A DNA stretch of 64,000 nucleotides from Rs1 sp029027825 (GCA_029027825.1 CP093399.1:4526001-4590000), one strand, 5' to 3'. Shown: positions 28,521-37,972, counted from the stretch's first letter. Notes: generated by a model from the sequence alone, not told the origin. Translations and numbers: made by a program.

Positions 28521-28705
28521 GAGACCTCTGCATAACGTTGCGAGTGAAGGTAAGACAAGGAAAAAACCAGCGAGATAGCGGAGTTAGTATGCCCCTCGCT
28601 TTGGGTACAGTGTGCCCTTGTTTATGGTTATTACTGGTGTAAATGAGCATATTGAGCCGGTTTTTAACGCCGTATTACCGAGCGCAGTAGTTATGCAGAG
28701 GTCTC
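28521..28705. repeat. 185-bp MITE, family B, with target duplication
   Basis: Perfect 16-base inverted ends GAGACCTCTGCATAAC and GTTATGCAGAGGTCTC bound the element, and GATAA is directly repeated on both outer sides. The ends resemble those of IS5-type insertion sequences. No transposase is encoded. It lies in the gap of about 480 bases between spoT and the HDOD gene; the remaining 270 bases hold nothing recognisable beyond the next gene's promoter region. Confidence 0.8.
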
Positions 28706-28973
28706 GATAAATAAGTTTAGAGTCTAAGTAAGTCATAATGGTAGATTTAGTTGTCAGCATTAAGGGAAAGACTTAGCTCGAATTGGGTCTAATGGATGTT
28801 AGTCGCTACACTGGCATCTAGTGTTTTTTTTCTGTATAACTATTTTCTGGTTTTTCGCTAAATAAATACTTTTTAAGAAGAGTATTATTGCAAATTTCAG
28901 TGAGCTTTGGTGAGCCAAAAAGGCTCTATATTGTTCTAGATAGAAATAGCATATTTAAAAGAGAGGTGATGGT

Positions 28974-30308
28974 TTGGCGGTTGGAGTATCAAGATTGGAT
29001 CATATTATTGATGATAGTATCCGCATAGCTCTATTGCATGATAATGAAGGAAAGGTATTAGTTTTATTGCCTGCATCGCATCTACTTAATTTAGTGGTGC
29101 TGTGGCGTGAAACTTCTCGCCAGCTTCAGCCTGTGCGCGCGGAAAATATTGTTAAGTTTTTTAATCAAGATGCACTAGCTACCGCTGAGGGGCAGCGCAA
29201 GCTGTTTTCGCTGCCTGTTTATCTCGATACCTCTTGTAAAGAAATGCAGTCGATGTCTGTTTTAGAGCCTCATTCTGGGTTGGCTTTTGAAGTCCCTAGG
29301 AAGTGGTTAGCAGGGTCTGCTACTGTTATTTCAGTGGGGATTAGCCCCGCACAAATTCTCGCGGAGCAGCCACAAGGTGGTGATGAGGAGATTATTGTGA
29401 AAGCGGTGGAGCGTTTTACCGCTTTACGTATTAAGCAAAGAGTAGAAGACACGCTAGGTTTACCAAGCTTGCCACCTACAGCGCAAAAAATTACTGAACT
29501 TAGGGCTGACCCATTGGCAGGAGTCGATCGTTTGGTGCCGATAGTTAAGGTGGACCCTTCGCTGGCTGCGCAAGTAATGAGTTGGGCGGCCTCTCCTTAT
29601 TATGCAGCACCGGGAGAGTTGCAATCCATAGATGATGCTGTAATTCGAGTATTAGGCTTTGATTTAGTGGTGAACTTGGCGCTTGGTGTTTCCATGGGGA
29701 AAACCTTAACAATCCCAGATGAGGCTCCACGAGGTCATACTCCCTATTGGATTCAAGCTATTTATACAGCGACATTAGCAGAGCGCTTATGTAAAAGAAT
29801 GACCTCTGATAATGCCGTCAAACCAGGTTTGGTTTATCTCACAGGATTGATTCATAACTTTGGTTATGCTGCGTTAGCGCATTTGTTTCCACCGCACTTT
29901 GCTTTGTTGTCTCGGTATCTTGAAATCAATCCGCACATGAGTATCGATCAAACAGAGCGATATGTATTAAATATAACGCGCGAACAAATTGCAGCTTGGT
30001 TATTTGAGTGTTGGTCGCTACCAAAAGAAGTGTGTAAGGGGGTGCGGTATATTAACAACCCTTTACATAGTAAATCTAACTCGTATGCTCATCTAGTCAA
30101 CATTGCATCAAGAGCGCTGCGCCCATCTGGGTTTGCAGATGGGCCTGTTGAAAAGCTAGACCCTAAGGTATTACAGGCTATTGGTTTGTTAGAAGGTGAG
30201 GTGTTTGAAGAACTCGATTTGATGTTAGAGAGAGGTGAGGAGCTGTTAGAGCTGGTCAGAATGCTTGAAACACAACAGAAACGTGAGTCAAACCGAGTTA
30301 AAGCATAG
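28974..30308 (+). CDS. Aminoacyl-tRNA deacylase-like/HDOD fusion protein
   Basis: A 444-residue protein. The first 150 or so residues resemble the YbaK/ProX editing fold loosely (HLLNLVVLWRE, RKLFSLPVYLDTS). The C-terminal part, from about residue 165, is an HDOD domain, with LPSLPPTAQKITELRADP, VKVDPSLAAQVMSWAASP and the LTGLIHNFGYAALAHLFP segment. HDOD proteins are signalling modules related to HD phosphodiesterases that lost catalysis. Start is TTG at 28974 with GAGAGGTG just upstream. The role is unknown; linkage to spoT is only positional. Confidence 0.75.
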   Translation: MAVGVSRLDHIIDDSIRIALLHDNEGKVLVLLPASHLLNLVVLWRETSRQLQPVRAENIVKFFNQDALATAEGQRKLFSLPVYLDTSCKEMQSMSVLEPHSGLAFEVPRKWLAGSATVISVGISPAQILAEQPQGGDEEIIVKAVERFTALRIKQRVEDTLGLPSLPPTAQKITELRADPLAGVDRLVPIVKVDPSLAAQVMSWAASPYYAAPGELQSIDDAVIRVLGFDLVVNLALGVSMGKTLTIPDEAPRGHTPYWIQAIYTATLAERLCKRMTSDNAVKPGLVYLTGLIHNFGYAALAHLFPPHFALLSRYLEINPHMSIDQTERYVLNITREQIAAWLFECWSLPKEVCKGVRYINNPLHSKSNSYAHLVNIASRALRPSGFADGPVEKLDPKVLQAIGLLEGEVFEELDLMLERGEELLELVRMLETQQKRESNRVKA

Positions 30309-30356
30309 GTTTTTCGCTCAAGATATTTATTTTAGAATAAAAATACGCTATCAGAA

Positions 30357-30389
30357 TTGGCTGTCCAGAGAATATCTCTGGCTAGCCAA
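30357..30389. terminator. Bidirectional hairpin between convergent genes
   Basis: TTGGCT and AGCCAA form an outer stem and CCAGAGA-ATA-TCTCTGG an inner perfect stem. It lies between the stops of the HDOD gene and the leftward ABC-F gene. Confidence 0.65.
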
Positions 30390-30392
30390 ATA

Positions 30393-32306
30393 TTACTGAT
30401 CTAGTGCCGCTTCTATTTCTTCAAGCTCTTCAAGTGAACTCATCCAATCCATTTCTGTCTCTTCTATGCTCGATTTACTTGATCCTTGATCAGCTAATAG
30501 CTTTTTTAAAGTTTGTTTGTTGTCAGTATCATACATACTTGGGTCGGATAACAAAATTTCAAATTTGCTGAGCTCCAGTTGTAATTTATCGAGCTCCTTT
30601 TCTAATTTTGAGATTTTATTTTTAAGGGGGCGTAATTGATTGCGTCGCTCTGCTGCTAGGCGCTTATGTTCTTTTTTCTGATCGGCGCTTAATGATTTAT
30701 TCTCTCGGCTAACCATTTTAGTGGGGGATAAATTGCGGCGTTGTTCCGCTAGCCAATTCTGATAATCACTAAGGTCACCTTTAAATTCACTGACAGAGCC
30801 ATTGGCTACCAGTAAAAATTCGTCGACAGTATTTCTCAGTAGATGACGATCGTGAGAGACCAAAATGACTGCGCCTGAAAATTCTTGCATGGCCATGGTC
30901 AAAGCATGACGCACTTCTAAATCTAGATGGTTAGTTGGTTCGTCTAATAACAATAAATTGGGCTTTTGCCAAGCGATCAAAGCCAGTGCCACACGGGCTT
31001 TTTCGCCACCTGAAAACTTCTTAACTGGAGTGAAAGCATCGTCGCCAAAAAAGCCAAAAGAGCCTAAAAAATTACGCACCTCTTGATCGGTAGATTTCGG
31101 TGAAATGCGCATAATATGTACGAGTGCTGACGCTTCTAAATCTAATGCTTCTAATTGATGCTGCGAGAAATAGCCTACTTTTAAATGTTCTCCTGCGATC
31201 CGCTCGCCACTGAGCTGCTGAATATCACCGACCAAGGTTTTGATCAGTGTCGACTTGCCAGCGCCGTTGGGGCCCAGTAAGCCGATTCTGGAACCTGGTT
31301 CCAGGATCAGTGTGACTTGCTTGAGAATGCTGGTGTCACCGTAGCCACAATCTGCTTTGCGAATGCTGAGTAATGGGTTTGATACCTTGTTGCTGCAGGG
31401 GAAGGTGAAGGTAAAAGGGTTGTCGATGTGAGCTGCTGAAATAATTTCCATCCTCTCTAGCTCTTTAACCCGGCTCTGGGCCTGCTTAGCTTTAGATGCT
31501 TTGGCTTTAAAGCGGGTGACAAATTGTTCTATTTCAGCAATGCGCTGCTGTTGTTTTTCGTACTGCACTTGCTGTTGTGCCAAACGCTCAGCTTTGGCTA
31601 ATTCAAAGGCACTGTATTGACCTTTGTAAATATCCAACTTGGCACTGTGCATATGTACTATATGACCGACAACTTGGTCGAGGAAATCTCGGTCGTGAGA
31701 GATTAATAGTAAAGTACCTTGGTAATTCTTTAGCCAAGTTTCAAGCCACACGGTCGCGTCTAAGTCTAGGTGGTTGGTGGGCTCATCCAATAGCAATATA
31801 TCAGACTGGCACATTAGCGCCTTGGCCAAGTTTAAACGAATTCTCCAGCCACCGGATAAATCGCTGACATTGCGCTGCGCATCATCACTGGCGAAACCTA
31901 AACCGTTTAGCAGTTGCTGGGCACGCGACTCAGCAGTGTAACCGTCGATATTATCCAATTGTGCGTGTAATTCACCAATACGCTCTGCTTGATGTTCTTG
32001 TTCAGCGATCGCTAATTGCTGTTGAATATTTCTGAGATTTTTGTCTCCATCTAGCACGCAGTCAAGAACAGTGCTGTCGTTGTTATGCACTTCTTGTGCC
32101 ATATGGGCAATAGTTTGATTGCCTGACATCTTCAATTCACCAGCATCTAGCTGCAGCTCACCAAGTAATAATTTAAATAAGCTTGATTTACCGACCCCAT
32201 TCGCACCAATAATTCCTACTTTCCAGCCGGAGTGTAATGTTAAATTTGCTTGATTTAATAGTTGCTGGGGGCCGCGAAGTAAACTAAGTTCTAATAATTG
32301 AATCAT
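30393..32306 (-). CDS. yheS: ABC-F ATPase, YheS-like
   Basis: A soluble ATPase of the ABC-F group with two ATP-binding domains: GANGVGKSSL, LSGGWRIRL and LLLDEPTNHLD in the first, GPNGAGKSTL, FSGGEKARVAL and LLLDEPTNHLD in the second. A charged linker lies between them and a C-terminal coiled coil (about residues 540-620) follows. ABC-F proteins act on the ribosome and have no membrane domain. The frame is open to 32360, but the family N-terminus MIQLLELSLLRG starts at the ATG at 32306, giving 637 residues. The gene divergent to it is the TIGR02444-type gene usually found beside yheS in Pseudomonas relatives. Confidence 0.9.
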   Translation of the reverse strand: MIQLLELSLLRGPQQLLNQANLTLHSGWKVGIIGANGVGKSSLFKLLLGELQLDAGELKMSGNQTIAHMAQEVHNNDSTVLDCVLDGDKNLRNIQQQLAIAEQEHQAERIGELHAQLDNIDGYTAESRAQQLLNGLGFASDDAQRNVSDLSGGWRIRLNLAKALMCQSDILLLDEPTNHLDLDATVWLETWLKNYQGTLLLISHDRDFLDQVVGHIVHMHSAKLDIYKGQYSAFELAKAERLAQQQVQYEKQQQRIAEIEQFVTRFKAKASKAKQAQSRVKELERMEIISAAHIDNPFTFTFPCSNKVSNPLLSIRKADCGYGDTSILKQVTLILEPGSRIGLLGPNGAGKSTLIKTLVGDIQQLSGERIAGEHLKVGYFSQHQLEALDLEASALVHIMRISPKSTDQEVRNFLGSFGFFGDDAFTPVKKFSGGEKARVALALIAWQKPNLLLLDEPTNHLDLEVRHALTMAMQEFSGAVILVSHDRHLLRNTVDEFLLVANGSVSEFKGDLSDYQNWLAEQRRNLSPTKMVSRENKSLSADQKKEHKRLAAERRNQLRPLKNKISKLEKELDKLQLELSKFEILLSDPSMYDTDNKQTLKKLLADQGSSKSSIEETEMDWMSSLEELEEIEAALDQ

Positions 32307-32409
32307 AAAAGCTCGGTAAGTATTTAAATAGTCAAAAAATTCAGCCGGAGATTTTAACATGATAGGCGATTTTTGTATCCCTTATCTATACGCGAGGATC
32401 AGGAAATAA

Positions 32410-32940
32410 ATGAATATAGACAATCAATTATGGCTGTTCGCCAATCAATACTATCGTTATCCGGGTGTGGCGGAGCAGTTGTTGGTGCTGCAAGATAACC
32501 ACAACCTAAGCGTCAATCTTCATATTTATGTTATTTGGTTGGCTAGCATTCAACGTAAAATAGTTACTTTGCCGGGCGCTATCGGTGATGTAAGTGCTTG
32601 GCAAAGTGAAATAACCTCGCCGCTGCGAAAAATACGGCAGTTAGTAAATCAAAAAAAAATAGCTAATCCAAACTTAGAATCAGCATTAACTTTGTGCTAT
32701 CAGCAGTTGCTAGATGCAGAGTTGGCAGCTGAAAAATTTGAATTAGGACTACTGTGTCATCAACATTCTGAGCACAGTGAGAGGGATACAACAGCCGGTA
32801 GCTGGCAGCAGTTGCTAGACTATAATCTTGAGTTTTACTGGCGAAATAACTTACCTGTCTCTCAGCTTCCTGCGACTTGTACAGCTGCCCAAGTATCGTT
32901 TAAAAATATATCGCTGGAATTTTTAAGTGCTAGGTTGTAG
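32410..32940 (+). CDS. TIGR02444-family protein of unknown function
   Basis: A 176-residue all-helical cytoplasmic protein. LWLFANQYYRYPGVAEQLLVLQD and the later VNLHIYVIWLA are typical of the TIGR02444/DUF2390 group. Its function is unknown. AGGA upstream supports the ATG. It is transcribed divergently from the ABC-F gene with about 100 bases between them. Confidence 0.82.
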   Translation: MNIDNQLWLFANQYYRYPGVAEQLLVLQDNHNLSVNLHIYVIWLASIQRKIVTLPGAIGDVSAWQSEITSPLRKIRQLVNQKKIANPNLESALTLCYQQLLDAELAAEKFELGLLCHQHSEHSERDTTAGSWQQLLDYNLEFYWRNNLPVSQLPATCTAAQVSFKNISLEFLSARL

Positions 32941-33077
32941 TAAAAAATAGTGGGGTGGCGAAATACTTCTCCTAGTATTTAAACTATTGATGTTTTATAT
33001 AGATTTGATTAGAACTTTTCTATTTAATATTGTCCCAGATAGAGCGCAAACCTTTTAATGTAATTAAGGATTTAAGA

Positions 33078-33842
33078 ATGAAAAGATCATTGTTAGCAAT
33101 CGCCATGACAGTAGTAATTGCAACTCCCTCAGCTTTTGCTACAACGTTAGAGAGCGAGAATCAAAAATTAAGTTACAGTTTTGGATTGATGATTGCCGAT
33201 CAGTTGAAAGGTAATTTTGCAGATTTAGATGTGAAAACATTTGCGGCAGCAATCACAGATGTATACGCCGGCAAGGAGTCACAATTAGATAAAAAGCAAG
33301 TAGAGGCAGTACTGCAAAAATTTCAGGAAAAGCAGATGGCGGCACAAAAGCTAGCGGCTGAAAAAGCGGCTATCGAAGGGCAAGCTGCAGCGGCAAAAAT
33401 CGCAAAAGTCAATATTGAGGAAGGGAAAAAATTCCTGGCTAAAAATGGAAAGCGAAAGGGTGTCATTACCACCAAGAGTGGTTTGCAAGTTGAAATAACC
33501 AGTCGGGGAAAAGGCGCTAAACCCACCTTAGCAGATACGGTTGTGGTGCATTATGCAGGGACAACGATTGATGGTGTAGAATTTGATAGTTCGATAAAAC
33601 GTAAAAAACCAGCTACTTTCCCTCTTGGCGGGGTCATTGCAGGATGGAAAGAAGGCATTCAATTACTACCGGTCGGCTCTAAAGCGAAATTGTATATCCC
33701 ATCGTCAATCGGCTACGGATTACAGGGGGCAGGGGAGCATATTGGTCCTGGTGCAACGTTGATTTTTGATGTAGAACTGATTGAAATTGTTAAGAAAGAA
33801 GTACCAGTTGAAGATAAAGAAAAAGCACCAAAGTCGAAATAA
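33078..33842 (+). CDS. FKBP-type peptidyl-prolyl isomerase, exported
   Basis: A 254-residue periplasmic folding helper of the FkpA/Mip type. A signal peptide (MKRSLLAIAMTVVIATPSAFA) is followed by a helical dimerisation region (about 25-135) with an Ala/Lys-rich stretch, then the FKBP domain with VVVHYAGTTIDGVEFDSS and IPSSIGYGLQGAGEHIGPGATLIFDVEL split over about residues 165-250. It should catalyse proline isomerisation in exported proteins. The ATG at 33078 has AAGGA 7 bases upstream; an earlier in-frame TTG would hide the signal peptide. The C-terminus is Lys-rich. Confidence 0.92.
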   Translation: MKRSLLAIAMTVVIATPSAFATTLESENQKLSYSFGLMIADQLKGNFADLDVKTFAAAITDVYAGKESQLDKKQVEAVLQKFQEKQMAAQKLAAEKAAIEGQAAAAKIAKVNIEEGKKFLAKNGKRKGVITTKSGLQVEITSRGKGAKPTLADTVVVHYAGTTIDGVEFDSSIKRKKPATFPLGGVIAGWKEGIQLLPVGSKAKLYIPSSIGYGLQGAGEHIGPGATLIFDVELIEIVKKEVPVEDKEKAPKSK

Positions 33843-33850
33843 ACTAGGCT

Positions 33851-33894
33851 CCACCATTAACAGCATGCACGACTATTTCGGCTGTTAATGGTGG
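33851..33894. terminator. Inverted repeat after the FKBP gene
   Basis: CCACCATTAACAGC and GCTGTTAATGGTGG are perfect 14-base arms with a 16-base loop. No T-run follows, so it may be factor-dependent or an mRNA end-protecting hairpin. Confidence 0.55.
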
Positions 33895-33938
33895 TGCGAG
33901 AATGATGGCGTTACACGGTAGTGAAACTGCGTGAAAAA

Positions 33939-34922
33939 CTATTCAAACTCGTTGATAACGCCGTTGCTGCCTAAACCAATGTAATACCCGGTTGTACCGA
34001 AGCCAACCGCAATAACACTGACGCTATTAGGCCCATAAGGGTCTTTTTTGTGGGCTTTCCAGTGCTCTAGCATAGTGCCGTTCTGCGGGTCCCAAAGCTG
34101 TACAGAGCCGGAGGACGTCCCCGTTAACAACTCGCTGCCATCGGCAGAAAATTTAGCGCTTAAATAACTGATTCGCTTCTGAGAAAAAGACTCATCGCCA
34201 CTAATATAGGCGATCACTTGACCGCTGGCTACGTCCCATATAACCCCTTTATCCAAGCTGCTGGCGCTAAAAGCAGTTTGCCCATCATCACTGATGGCGA
34301 CGGTATCGATAATGTTTTTTAAAGTGAGGCGATGCAGCAACTTACCACTGGCGACATCCCAGAGGCTAGTAGTAAAATCATCAGCCCCAGTAATGGCGGT
34401 TTTTCCGTCTTTGCTCAGAGCTACAGAGCGCACCCTACCGCCGTGTCGAAATGTACGCTTGATTCCGCCGTTGACTATATCGAAAAAGACCGCTGTATGA
34501 TTAGCTAAGCCAACCAGAGCAAGACGTCCCTGCGGCGTGAGTGCAATAGCTAAGATCTCTCCGGGAGAGCTCCAAAACCATTCTGCTTTACCGGTGGCGG
34601 TATGCCATAGCACTAAATCTTGTTGATTCGCCGTGACTGCGAATTCACCCTCTGGTGAAAATGCTGTTTTAGCAATCAGTGAGCGGCTGCCTTTTTGATG
34701 GTTCCAGTCGTAGAGTCGCTCGCCGGTATCTATTTCCCAGAGGCTGCCTCCCTCTTCTTGGGCACCGATCACCGCGTACCTGCCGTCGTCTGAAATAGAA
34801 GCACTGTACAAGCCTAACGTCGCATAGTTTTGCCAGTCAACCGGTGGGTCTCCCGAGCTGCAGGCCGCTAGTGCAACAGTAAAGCATCCAGCGATTAGCA
34901 TTTTTAACGGCATTTGCAGCAT
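33939..34922 (-). CDS. WD40-repeat lipoprotein
   Basis: A 327-residue protein with a lipoprotein signal (LAGCFTVALAACSSG, Cys near residue 21) and about six WD40-like beta-propeller blades; GGRVRSVALSKDGKTAITGA is one clear blade. Blades end in SLWD, VLWH or QLWD in place of strict WD. It should be a lipid-anchored scaffold in the periplasm; partners are unknown. AAGGA lies 5 bases upstream of the ATG. It follows the rsd-like gene by only 9 bases, so both are likely on one transcript, an odd pairing of a sigma-factor regulator with an envelope protein. Confidence 0.83.
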   Translation of the reverse strand: MLQMPLKMLIAGCFTVALAACSSGDPPVDWQNYATLGLYSASISDDGRYAVIGAQEEGGSLWEIDTGERLYDWNHQKGSRSLIAKTAFSPEGEFAVTANQQDLVLWHTATGKAEWFWSSPGEILAIALTPQGRLALVGLANHTAVFFDIVNGGIKRTFRHGGRVRSVALSKDGKTAITGADDFTTSLWDVASGKLLHRLTLKNIIDTVAISDDGQTAFSASSLDKGVIWDVASGQVIAYISGDESFSQKRISYLSAKFSADGSELLTGTSSGSVQLWDPQNGTMLEHWKAHKKDPYGPNSVSVIAVGFGTTGYYIGLGSNGVINEFE

Positions 34923-34931
34923 AGAGATCCT

Positions 34932-35402
34932 TTAGCTAGTAGTATTTTCACTATGGGTTAAGTGTAGCAGCTCTATCATTGTGTCTTCGAGGGAGAAACG
35001 GCTTTCTAACGACTCGCCTAGAATGGACAGTTGCTCTGCAAATTCACGGATTTGCTGTACCGTTGGATCTTTCATTGAAGAGTACTTGTCATTAAAATCT
35101 AGAGCTTGATCAGTAGTGGGTTGAATCAACGGAAATAGCTGTTGCGCTTTTTCTAATGAGCCGTCGTCAAACTCACTGCCTTCGCGCAGTAATTGCTCGT
35201 AGATCTCAAAGTGACCAGAAGATAGGTAATCCATAAGTAGATCACAAAACATGCTGAGTCGTTCGTTGAGCCCGTGAGAAATGCTTTGCGATGGAAGGGC
35301 CACAAAGTGTGAAATTAATACTTGTCTTCCCTCTAGCCAAGCGTCAATAATGTCGCTAACGCCTCCCCATCGCTCTTGTGAACCCTGACATTTATCTAAC
35401 AT
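34932..35402 (-). CDS. rsd: Rsd/AlgQ anti-sigma-70 protein
   Basis: A 156-residue helical protein starting MLDKCQGSQERWGGVSDIIDAWL, which matches the Rsd/AlgQ N-terminus. Members bind region 4 of sigma-70 and shift RNA polymerase toward other sigma factors in stationary phase. GGAGG 7 bases upstream marks the ATG at 35402 as the start; an ATG nine codons earlier has none. The WD40 lipoprotein gene follows closely. A FliL-like gene is divergent. Confidence 0.85.
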   Translation of the reverse strand: MLDKCQGSQERWGGVSDIIDAWLEGRQVLISHFVALPSQSISHGLNERLSMFCDLLMDYLSSGHFEIYEQLLREGSEFDDGSLEKAQQLFPLIQPTTDQALDFNDKYSSMKDPTVQQIREFAEQLSILGESLESRFSLEDTMIELLHLTHSENTTS

Positions 35403-35835
35403 AATTAAATCCTCCGCTCTTGCATGCAAGTTTTAAAGTTGTGATCCCTCAATCTTAATCCCAAGCAGATAATGGGCGCAATAGCCTGAGCTAAAGAATC
35501 GTCATCAAGTCTAATAATAGTAATTTATAAGACAAATTTATTAGGTTGCTAGTCGGTTTGCGGCTACACTTAAGGGTAAGTATCAGTAAAAATGATCAAG
35601 TGTGTATTATCCAATATGCAACTGTTTGTAGCAAAGTACGTACAAGTTCCTACTACTCTAATAAAATCGTAAAATATTATAATCACCCAAATTAAGGTGG
35701 CTAATATTTGTTTGGTTTTCCTAATGATTCCGATATCTTGTGCATATGGCGCAGTGCAGCCACTGATTCAGGAACAATTTAAAAATTAATTTTATCAGCA
35801 GTCATAGTGTTTGATACTGGTCAATTAAGGAGAAT
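35403..35835. other. Intergenic region between rsd and FliL-like gene
   Basis: A divergent gap of about 430 bases. It carries the promoters of both neighbours and the 53-bp palindromic element at 35720-35772. No gene or RNA was recognised in the rest. Confidence 0.5.
35720..35772. repeat. 53-bp short MITE-like element, family A
   Basis: The right half, TGGCGCAGTGCAGCCACTGATTCAGG in effect, matches the right end of the 210-bp copy with the same neighbouring core (ATGTGGTGCAGTG). The left end, CCTAATGATTCCGA, is a degraded match. It looks like a deletion derivative. Confidence 0.5.
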
Positions 35836-36246
35836 ATGAAAATGTGGTTGAAATCGTTTTTAATCTTGTTGTTAAGCTGCTGGATTCCCCTGCTTATGGC
35901 TGAAGGAGAGGAGGAGGTCGAAGACTATGTGGGCTATGTTGAATTAAAGCCCTTCGTGGCCAATTTTGGTGCAACAACAGCGCTACACTTTGTTAAATGT
36001 GAAATAACCATTCAAGCGGGTTCTGTAGCGACTGAACAAGCTTTAGGTGACCATATTGACGCGATTCGCAACGATATCTTATTCTTGCTGATGGCACAAA
36101 GTGAAGAGAGCATGAGTTCAATATCCGCGCAGAAAATTTTGGCAAAAAAGGCAATATTATTAGTCAAACAAAGACTAGTTGAAGAAGTGGGTGAAGAGGC
36201 TGGTGATGTCGATGATCTGTTTTTTGTCAGTTTCGTCGCTCAATGA
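35836..36246 (+). CDS. FliL-like exported protein
   Basis: A 136-residue protein with a signal peptide or anchor (LKSFLILLLSCWIPLLMA) followed by an acidic EGEEEVED linker and a domain of FliL type: YVELKPFVANF, LHFVKCEITIQ, IRNDILFLLMAQSEESMSS. FliL proteins sit at the flagellar basal body and affect stator function. This copy is not in a flagellar operon, so a paralogous role is possible. AGGAG lies just before the ATG. Confidence 0.75.
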   Translation: MKMWLKSFLILLLSCWIPLLMAEGEEEVEDYVGYVELKPFVANFGATTALHFVKCEITIQAGSVATEQALGDHIDAIRNDILFLLMAQSEESMSSISAQKILAKKAILLVKQRLVEEVGEEAGDVDDLFFVSFVAQ

Positions 36247-36358
36247 CATTGTAATAAAATTCTAACATCTACGATCTAGGTCACTGGCTGTGCGCTTCAT
36301 GAGTATAATTTAGCTGTCAGCTTCCGCTTAATTTGACTAAGAAGCCTCACTAAGTTAG

Positions 36359-36395
36359 AAAAGGTCGACCATTTTGCATAAGATAGTGACCTTTT
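36359..36395. terminator. Hairpin between convergent genes
   Basis: AAAAGGTC and GACCTTTT are perfect 8-base arms with A and T tracts outside and a 21-base loop. It lies 12 bases beyond the gshA stop on the minus strand and also downstream of the FliL-like gene. Confidence 0.55.
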
Positions 36396-36406
36396 ATAAG
36401 CGGCTG

Positions 36407-37972
36407 CTAGTTGTGCATATATTCGGCTAAGAACTGCTCGAAATTTAATACGTCACTCTCTTCCATCTGTTGCTGTTGTAAGATGGAATCCCTCACTTGT
36501 TTGCTCAGGTCAGCTGCGGTTTTTTCATCGAGATGCGAAGACATCAAATCTTCACGGTGTTGTCTGCTGACATGTAGCGCCCAATCGGTAAATTGCAAGC
36601 CACTCTCACGTAGGGACGCGAGAATAATAGCTGAGGGCGTTAAGCTGCTATCGGCAATTTTACTGCGCTGTATTTTAACACTGTCAGAATAGTTAGTTCC
36701 GCCCTTGGTGCTATCGATGGCTGCAGCCACTTTTGCTACTTGGTCTAATATTTGCGTGGCGAGTTCTTCCAGCGGTACTTCGCCCTGTATGGTGCCAAGG
36801 TGTAGGCCTGGTTCACGACCTTTAGTCACTACCAAATTGTTGTTGGTGCTAATGCGTCCACATTCAGCGGCATCGATTTCTTTATTGTCTTGTAACAGAC
36901 AGGTCAGTAAAAAAGCATCCATAAACTGCGCTTGGCAATTATCAATGCCAACCGGCAGCATGGGATTGATGTCAGTGTTGCGTACTTCAATGTACTCAAC
37001 ACCGCGATCAATTAAGGCATCCACAGGCTTTTCGCCGGGGCAAGCCACGCGCTTGGGACGAATATCGCTGTAGTATTCGTTTTCTATTTGCAGCACGTTA
37101 GTATTTAACTGTTGATACTCGCCATCCACTTTTACACCAATATCTTGGTAGGCTTTGAAGGGGGTTTTGATCGCCGATTGCAAAGAATTGGCGTAGCTAT
37201 CAAGATAATTAAAACAGATATCTAAGCTTTCCTGAGCTTTATTGGAATAGCCTAAATCACTCATCCGCAATGATGTCGCATAGGGGAGGTACAGAGTGTG
37301 TCCAATTAACGTTTGCAGGTGATGCTCTTGGTCTTTTAAGAACGAGTCTGACAGGGCAGGTGATGCGCCAAACAAATAGAGCAGTATCCAAGATTGGCGG
37401 CGAAAGTTACGAATTAATGAAAAGTAACCATCGGAGCGGTAGTTTTGCAGGCTGCGCTGATCGCCGTCCATTAATTGCAGCACTTGCCACAAGTCGTCAG
37501 AAAGAGAAAAATTGTAGTGAATGCCGGCAATGCTTTGCATCATTTTGCCGTAGCGACTGGCTAAACCTACCCGGTATATATGCTTCATAGTGCCGCTATT
37601 AGAGCTGCCATACTCGCCAATGCGAATGTCTTCAGCGCCGCTCAAGTAACAGGGCATACTTGCATTCCAGATAATCTCTTCACCTAAGTGCTGATAGGTA
37701 AAACGATGCAAGTCGGTTAAGTAATTAATGGCATCTAGAGAGTTTTTATAAACGGGGGTAATAAACTCTAACAGTGCTTCGGAATAGTCGGTGGTGATCA
37801 CACCATTAGTTAAAGCAGAGCCTAAGCCGGACGGATGGTCGTCTTGCGAAAGTCGGCCTTTAGCGGTTACTCTCAAGCCTTCTTTTTCAATACCGTGCAT
37901 AACCTCGGTCAAAAGATTTTCTTGGCCAGCGGCTTTAAGCTTCTCTAGCTTTGATTCAAGAATTGATTGCAA
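36407..37972 (-). CDS. gshA: Glutamate-cysteine ligase
   Basis: A 521-residue enzyme that joins glutamate and cysteine, the first and rate-limiting step of glutathione synthesis. GIEKEGLRVTAKG, TDYSEALLEFITP, YLSGAEDIRIGEYGSSN and YIEVRNTDINPM all match the gammaproteobacterial GshA family, and the length is normal. It stands alone. The glutathione synthetase gene is not in the window. Confidence 0.95.
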   Translation of the reverse strand: MQSILESKLEKLKAAGQENLLTEVMHGIEKEGLRVTAKGRLSQDDHPSGLGSALTNGVITTDYSEALLEFITPVYKNSLDAINYLTDLHRFTYQHLGEEIIWNASMPCYLSGAEDIRIGEYGSSNSGTMKHIYRVGLASRYGKMMQSIAGIHYNFSLSDDLWQVLQLMDGDQRSLQNYRSDGYFSLIRNFRRQSWILLYLFGASPALSDSFLKDQEHHLQTLIGHTLYLPYATSLRMSDLGYSNKAQESLDICFNYLDSYANSLQSAIKTPFKAYQDIGVKVDGEYQQLNTNVLQIENEYYSDIRPKRVACPGEKPVDALIDRGVEYIEVRNTDINPMLPVGIDNCQAQFMDAFLLTCLLQDNKEIDAAECGRISTNNNLVVTKGREPGLHLGTIQGEVPLEELATQILDQVAKVAAAIDSTKGGTNYSDSVKIQRSKIADSSLTPSAIILASLRESGLQFTDWALHVSRQHREDLMSSHLDEKTAADLSKQVRDSILQQQQMEESDVLNFEQFLAEYMHN

